Positions 60,187 through 64,000 of a stretch of 64,000 nt of DNA are shown here, one piece after another. The translations under genes and the position numbers were made by a program. The stretch is from NCBI GenBank assembly GCA_016873995.1, contig VGVR01000004.1:108040-172039 (forward strand), in the 5' to 3' direction. The notes under the pieces are model-generated. The model was given only the letters and a program-made list of their open reading frames with translations. It did not search any database and was not told the origin of the DNA. Source of the DNA: Gemmatimonadota bacterium. GTDB lineage: Bacteria; Gemmatimonadota; Gemmatimonadetes; Longimicrobiales; Gaopeijiaceae. Within the stretch, counting starts at the first letter, position 1, and each line of letters opens with the position of its first letter.

Positions 60187-61338
60187 ATGACGCGCTGCTT
60201 CGCGATGCTTCTCGTCTGCATGCTGGTGGCTCCCCCTGCGCGGGCGCAGGAGCCCGACGCGACGGCGAGGCTCCTACGTGATCTATCCGAGGCGCCCGGA
60301 CCTTCCGGATTCGAGGAGGCGGTCCGTGCGCTCGTCGTGGGCGAGTACCGCGCGCTGGGTGCAGAAATCGCATTCGACGGGCTCGGCTCGGTCCTGGCCA
60401 CTTTGCCCGGAAGCCCGAACGGTCCCCGCATCATGGTGACCGCGCACCTCGATGAAGTGGGCCTCATGGTGCAGTACATCACCGATGACGGCTTCCTGCG
60501 CGTGAGGAATCTCGGCGGGTTCCTGGACCAAGCCTACCCCGACCAACGGTGGACGGTGCTCGGCCGCAACGGGCCCATCCAGGCGTTCAGTGGACTCCCC
60601 ACTGTGCACGTCACGCCCGCGGACCAGCGCGCGCGCGTCTGGTCGCTCTCGGAGATCTTCCTGGACGTCGGGGCGACGTCTCGGGCCGAGGCCGAGGGCC
60701 TGGGCATCCGTCCGGGTGACGGCATCGCACCGTGGAGCCCGTTCACGGTGTTGCCCAACGGCCGGTATGCCGCCAAGGCCTGGGACGACCGCGTCGGCTT
60801 GGCCGTGATGATCGCCGCGGCCCGGCGCATCCGTGCGGAGGGCATCCGCGTGCCCGCGCGCGTCGTCTGGGTGGCCACCAGCCAAGAGGAGGTGGGTCTG
60901 CGCGGTGCGCAGACGGCGGTCGACCTCGCGGACGCCGACCTCGGCATCTCGGTCGAGGCAGGCGTCGCCGCCGACTACCCCGGAATCGGACCTACGCAGG
61001 CCCAGGAGCGCCTCGGTCGCGGGCCGGGAATCTTCCTGCTCGACAGCTCGATGATTCCGAATCGCAAGCTGCGTGACTTCTTCTTCGATGTCGCCCGCGC
61101 AGAGGGTATCCCCCTGCAAACCGACGTGCTCACCGGCTACGGCGAAGACGGGGCCGAGATCCAGCTCTACGACACCGGCCGACCTGCGGTCAACATTACG
61201 GTACCCGCGCGCTATCTGCACGCTCATACGGGCGTCATCCAGCGCTCCGACTTCGACCAGGCGGTCGAGCTGCTCATTCAGGTGCTGCTGCGCCTGGATG
61301 CGGACGCCGTGGCGGAGATCGGGAGCTTCGAGCCGTGA
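60187..61338 (+). CDS. M42-family metallo-aminopeptidase with signal peptide
   Basis: A 383-residue protein with a cleavable signal (residues 1-20, APPARA). It has all the M42 metal and catalytic motifs: His87-x-Asp89-Glu90, Asp190-Asp191 (KAWDDRVG), Glu214-Glu215 (TSQEEVGLRG), Glu237 and His345-x-His347 (LHAHTGV). M42 peptidases are usually cytoplasmic dodecamers that trim peptides; the signal here implies periplasmic work. Its stop overlaps the next lipoprotein start by four bases (GTGA). Confidence 0.87.
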   Translation: MTRCFAMLLVCMLVAPPARAQEPDATARLLRDLSEAPGPSGFEEAVRALVVGEYRALGAEIAFDGLGSVLATLPGSPNGPRIMVTAHLDEVGLMVQYITDDGFLRVRNLGGFLDQAYPDQRWTVLGRNGPIQAFSGLPTVHVTPADQRARVWSLSEIFLDVGATSRAEAEGLGIRPGDGIAPWSPFTVLPNGRYAAKAWDDRVGLAVMIAAARRIRAEGIRVPARVVWVATSQEEVGLRGAQTAVDLADADLGISVEAGVAADYPGIGPTQAQERLGRGPGIFLLDSSMIPNRKLRDFFFDVARAEGIPLQTDVLTGYGEDGAEIQLYDTGRPAVNITVPARYLHAHTGVIQRSDFDQAVELLIQVLLRLDADAVAEIGSFEP

Positions 61339-61934
61339 ACGCCGTGAGAGGCGTGGCCATGGCAGTGCTCGCAGCGAGCGCCGTCGTCATGACCACCGGC
61401 TGTGCGACGCTCCAGCAGATCGCCGCGCTCCGCGACGTCGACTTCGCCGTCGATCGCCTATCGGACGTCCGGCTCGCCGGAGTCGACCTGGGGCGGGTCA
61501 CGTCCTACTCTCAGCTCAGCATCGCCGACGCAGGCCGCCTCGCGGCCGCGGTGTCGCAGCGCACGCTGCCGATGGACTTCCGTCTGCACCTCACCGCGCT
61601 CAACCCGGCGGATAACTCCGTCGACGCACGCCTCGTGCGCATGGACTGGACGCTTCTGCTGCAGGATCGGGAGACGCTCTCAGGAGTGTTCGCCGAGGAG
61701 ACGTTGCTCCGACGCGGTGGGCCGACCGACGTGCCCATCACGATCAGCGTCGACCTGATGGACTTCTTCCAGGGGAACGCGCAGGATCCCTTCAACCTCG
61801 CGCGCTCGCTCACAGGCCAGGGCGGTCCACCCACGCAGGTCACCGTGCGCGCCACCCCGACCGTGGATACCGCGCTCGGGCGGATCCGCTACCCGAGCCC
61901 CATCACGATCGTGAGTCGGCAGGTCGGTGGCTGA
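61335..61934 (+). CDS. Lipoprotein with LEA-like beta domain
   Basis: A 199-residue lipoprotein (TTGCATL, Cys23) read from a GTG that overlaps the upstream peptidase stop. The body reads as one beta-sandwich (VDFAVDRLSDVRLAGVDLG; DFRLHLTALNPADNSVDARLV) of the LEA/WHy kind, with short Ser/Asn turns. No activity known. The gene is followed by a strong symmetric hairpin. Confidence 0.7.
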   Translation: MNAVRGVAMAVLAASAVVMTTGCATLQQIAALRDVDFAVDRLSDVRLAGVDLGRVTSYSQLSIADAGRLAAAVSQRTLPMDFRLHLTALNPADNSVDARLVRMDWTLLLQDRETLSGVFAEETLLRRGGPTDVPITISVDLMDFFQGNAQDPFNLARSLTGQGGPPTQVTVRATPTVDTALGRIRYPSPITIVSRQVGG

Positions 61935-61942
61935 AAGACGAA

Positions 61943-61972
61943 CCGGCGCCCGGGCGAGTGCCCGGGCGCCGG
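61943..61972. terminator. Bidirectional terminator hairpin between convergent genes
   Basis: A perfect 13-bp stem (61943-61955 with 61960-61972) with a GAGT loop, nine bases after the stop of the plus-strand lipoprotein and 28 bases from the stop of the minus-strand NHL gene. It lacks T-runs, but the stem is very stable and its position suits both genes. Confidence 0.7.
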
Positions 61973-62000
61973 CGTCACTGCTCTCCTGGACAGGTCGGCG

Positions 62001-63194
62001 TTACTGACCTGCAGCGGGCGCGGCCCGCGCCACTCCTTGGTCCCGCGGCGGGCTCCCGTATCCGAGGAAGGTGTGCTTCTGCACGCGCTTCCCCTCGTAG
62101 GTCTCGGTCGTGTAGATGTTGCCGCGCGAGTCCACCGCGATGCTGTGCACGCCCAGGAAGGTGCCCGGGTAGCGGCCGCCGTCCCCGAACTCGGTGACGA
62201 CTTCGAGCGTCGAGCGCTCGAGCACGTGGATCTTCTCGTTCGAACCGTCGGCCAGGTAGATGTAGCGCTGCTCGGGATCGTGGGAGAACGCCAGATCCCA
62301 CGCGGATCCCGAGCCGAGGGTCTCGGGTGCGACGAACGCCTCGCGGACGTACGTGCCGTCGAGGCGGAACTCCTGGATGCGATCCCCTGCCCTATCGCAC
62401 AAGTATACGAGGCCGTCGTTGGTCGGCTGGGCGCAGTGCATGGGGCTCCGGAACTGCTGCGCCGGCGGGTCCGCCGGGTCGTAGACCGGCAGCGGTCCGT
62501 CGTCGGGACGGTTGCCGTATGCGCCCCAGTAGCGCTTCATCTCACCGGTGTTGATGTCGAGAACCGCGACGCGCCGGTTCCCGTAGCCATCGGCGACGTA
62601 GGCCTCGTTCGCAGCCGGATCGATTTCGATCTCGGCCACGCGCCAGAAGTTCTCCTGGTCGTTGCTGCCGGTCCGCATGTTGGGCTGGCCGACCTGCATG
62701 AGGAACTGGCCGCCGCGCGTGAACTTGAGAATGTGCGAGTCGTTGGCACCGTTGCCGCCGATCCAAACGTTGTCCATGTGGTCGACCGTGATGCCGTGGT
62801 TCGACTCGGGCCAGTCGTAACCCTCTCCTGGACCGCCCCACGAGTTGACCACGTTGCCGTCGGCGTCGAACTCGAGGACGGGAGGCGCAGGGAAGCAGCA
62901 CTCCGCCGTGCCCTCGGCGCCGAGGAGTTCCTGCGGGATCACCGTCGCCTGCCGGTGAATGATCCAGACGTGATCACGCGAGTCCACGTCGACGCCGATC
63001 GTCGAGCCAAGGACCCAGTGGTTCGGCAGCGGACGCGGCCAGAGGGGATCGACCTGGAACACCGGCACTTCCCCCCCACTCACCATCGGCCCCCCGGAGT
63101 CGGAGCCGCTCTCCATGCACGCCGATGCGATCCCCAAAGCGCCGGCGACGACCAAACACGACACTCCGATCTTGAACTCACGACTGCGGGCCAC
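62001..63194 (-). CDS. NHL-repeat lipoprotein, PAL-like
   Basis: A 397-residue lipoprotein (lipobox GIASAC near residue 26) from a GTG fixed by AGGAGG at 63201-63206. The propeller has STIGVDVDSRDHVWIIH, SNHGITVDHMDNVWIGG, AEIEIDPAANEAYVADGYGN and GVHSIAVDSRGNIYTTE, with a Cys-Cys pair in a first loop (AECCFPAPP). It closely resembles the protein at 33610 in blade order and in DGYGNRR. Enzyme activity is not certain. Confidence 0.75.
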   Translation of the reverse strand: MARSREFKIGVSCLVVAGALGIASACMESGSDSGGPMVSGGEVPVFQVDPLWPRPLPNHWVLGSTIGVDVDSRDHVWIIHRQATVIPQELLGAEGTAECCFPAPPVLEFDADGNVVNSWGGPGEGYDWPESNHGITVDHMDNVWIGGNGANDSHILKFTRGGQFLMQVGQPNMRTGSNDQENFWRVAEIEIDPAANEAYVADGYGNRRVAVLDINTGEMKRYWGAYGNRPDDGPLPVYDPADPPAQQFRSPMHCAQPTNDGLVYLCDRAGDRIQEFRLDGTYVREAFVAPETLGSGSAWDLAFSHDPEQRYIYLADGSNEKIHVLERSTLEVVTEFGDGGRYPGTFLGVHSIAVDSRGNIYTTETYEGKRVQKHTFLGYGSPPRDQGVARAAPAAGQ

Positions 63195-63200
63195 GGCTCA

Positions 63201-63206
63201 CCTCCT
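63201..63206 (-). promoter_or_regulatory. Ribosome binding site of a GTG-start NHL gene
   Basis: AGGAGG six bases before the GTG at 63192-63194; it supports that start. Confidence 0.75.
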
Positions 63207-63477
63207 GATGGGTTGCTTTAGGAGACAGCCCGGACGCGGCCCCGTCAAGTCGAGGACCGGTCTTCGGGCGGACCCGCCGTTACTGGATTTCGACCTCCCG
63301 CGTGCTGTCCCTCGTCGTCCGGGGCGACCTCGCGGTCTCGTGCGCCCTGGCGCGCGGCCAACCAGGCCTCCTTGGAACGCCCAGCAGACTGCCTCTATCT
63401 TTCCGGATTTCACGCTTTGGATATCCCCGACGTGCCGCGACGCCGTGGCAGGTCGAAACATCGGATACGACGCTCCC

Positions 63478-64000
<523 letters not shown>

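Overview
The window is GC-rich (roughly two thirds or more by eye) and dense with genes. Most products carry signal peptides, lipoboxes or Tat signals. The gene content includes NHL-propeller proteins, a large secreted HEXXH metalloprotease, amidohydrolases, a PQQ dehydrogenase, a TonB-receptor head with a carboxypeptidase-like domain, a DUF5916-type protein and an RskA/ECF pair. This suits a diderm heterotroph of the Gemmatimonadota/Acidobacteriota kind, with Gemmatimonadota my first guess. No rRNA, tRNA, CRISPR array, integrase or intact insertion sequence was seen.

Layout. 1-2.9 kb: a partial DUF4331 gene, an RskA-type anti-sigma factor and its ECF sigma factor (interrupted by an in-frame amber codon), then a PQQ-dehydrogenase scrap and an AhpD-like gene of lower GC. 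3-9.7 kb: a secreted metalloprotease, a PhoD-like phosphatase, and a two-gene operon that ends in a UGSC-family selenoprotein with an in-frame UGA. 9.8-15.3 kb: a lipoprotein, an NAD(P)-binding protein, two lipid-type membrane proteins, a small membrane-anchored protein and an NHL propeller. 15.3-20.3 kb: an acyl-CoA ligase, two divergent paralogous secreted proteins and a Tat-exported BKACE-like enzyme.

20.4-29.5 kb, all on the plus strand, is the most interesting block. It holds a propeller that closely resembles the lyase half (PAL) of eukaryotic peptidylglycine alpha-amidating monooxygenase (PAM). A PQQ dehydrogenase and an amidohydrolase follow with 4-base overlaps. Then comes a twofold tandem repeat of [heme c + copper monooxygenase of the PHM type, secreted partner protein]. 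Both monooxygenases keep all six copper ligands of PHM, so PHM-like and PAL-like enzymes sit in one cluster.

29.6-41.5 kb: an alpha/beta hydrolase-domain protein, a cyclase, a membrane protein, two more NHL proteins, a tctCBA tricarboxylate-type transporter, and a decayed zone with a broken ABC ATPase and a truncated TonB receptor. 41.6-45.5 kb: a three-subunit molybdenum hydroxylase operon with its own MoaD/ThiS-like gene. 45.5-50.5 kb: a B3-type metallo-beta-lactamase-fold enzyme, an amidohydrolase, a GNAT, small membrane and DUF1569 proteins, and an Lnb/DUF4105 protein. 50.5-62 kb: a 1408-residue M14 carboxypeptidase, a DUF4399 lipoprotein, an S1-type protease with a stand-alone copy of its N-terminal domain, a DUF1028 Ntn-type protein, a PAP2 phosphatase, an aminotransferase, a secreted M42 peptidase and a lipoprotein. 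The window closes with another NHL lipoprotein and the start of a DUF5916-type protein.

Overall the genes suggest a cell that processes peptides, organic acids and alcohols in its envelope. Functions are read from motifs, and no database search was run.
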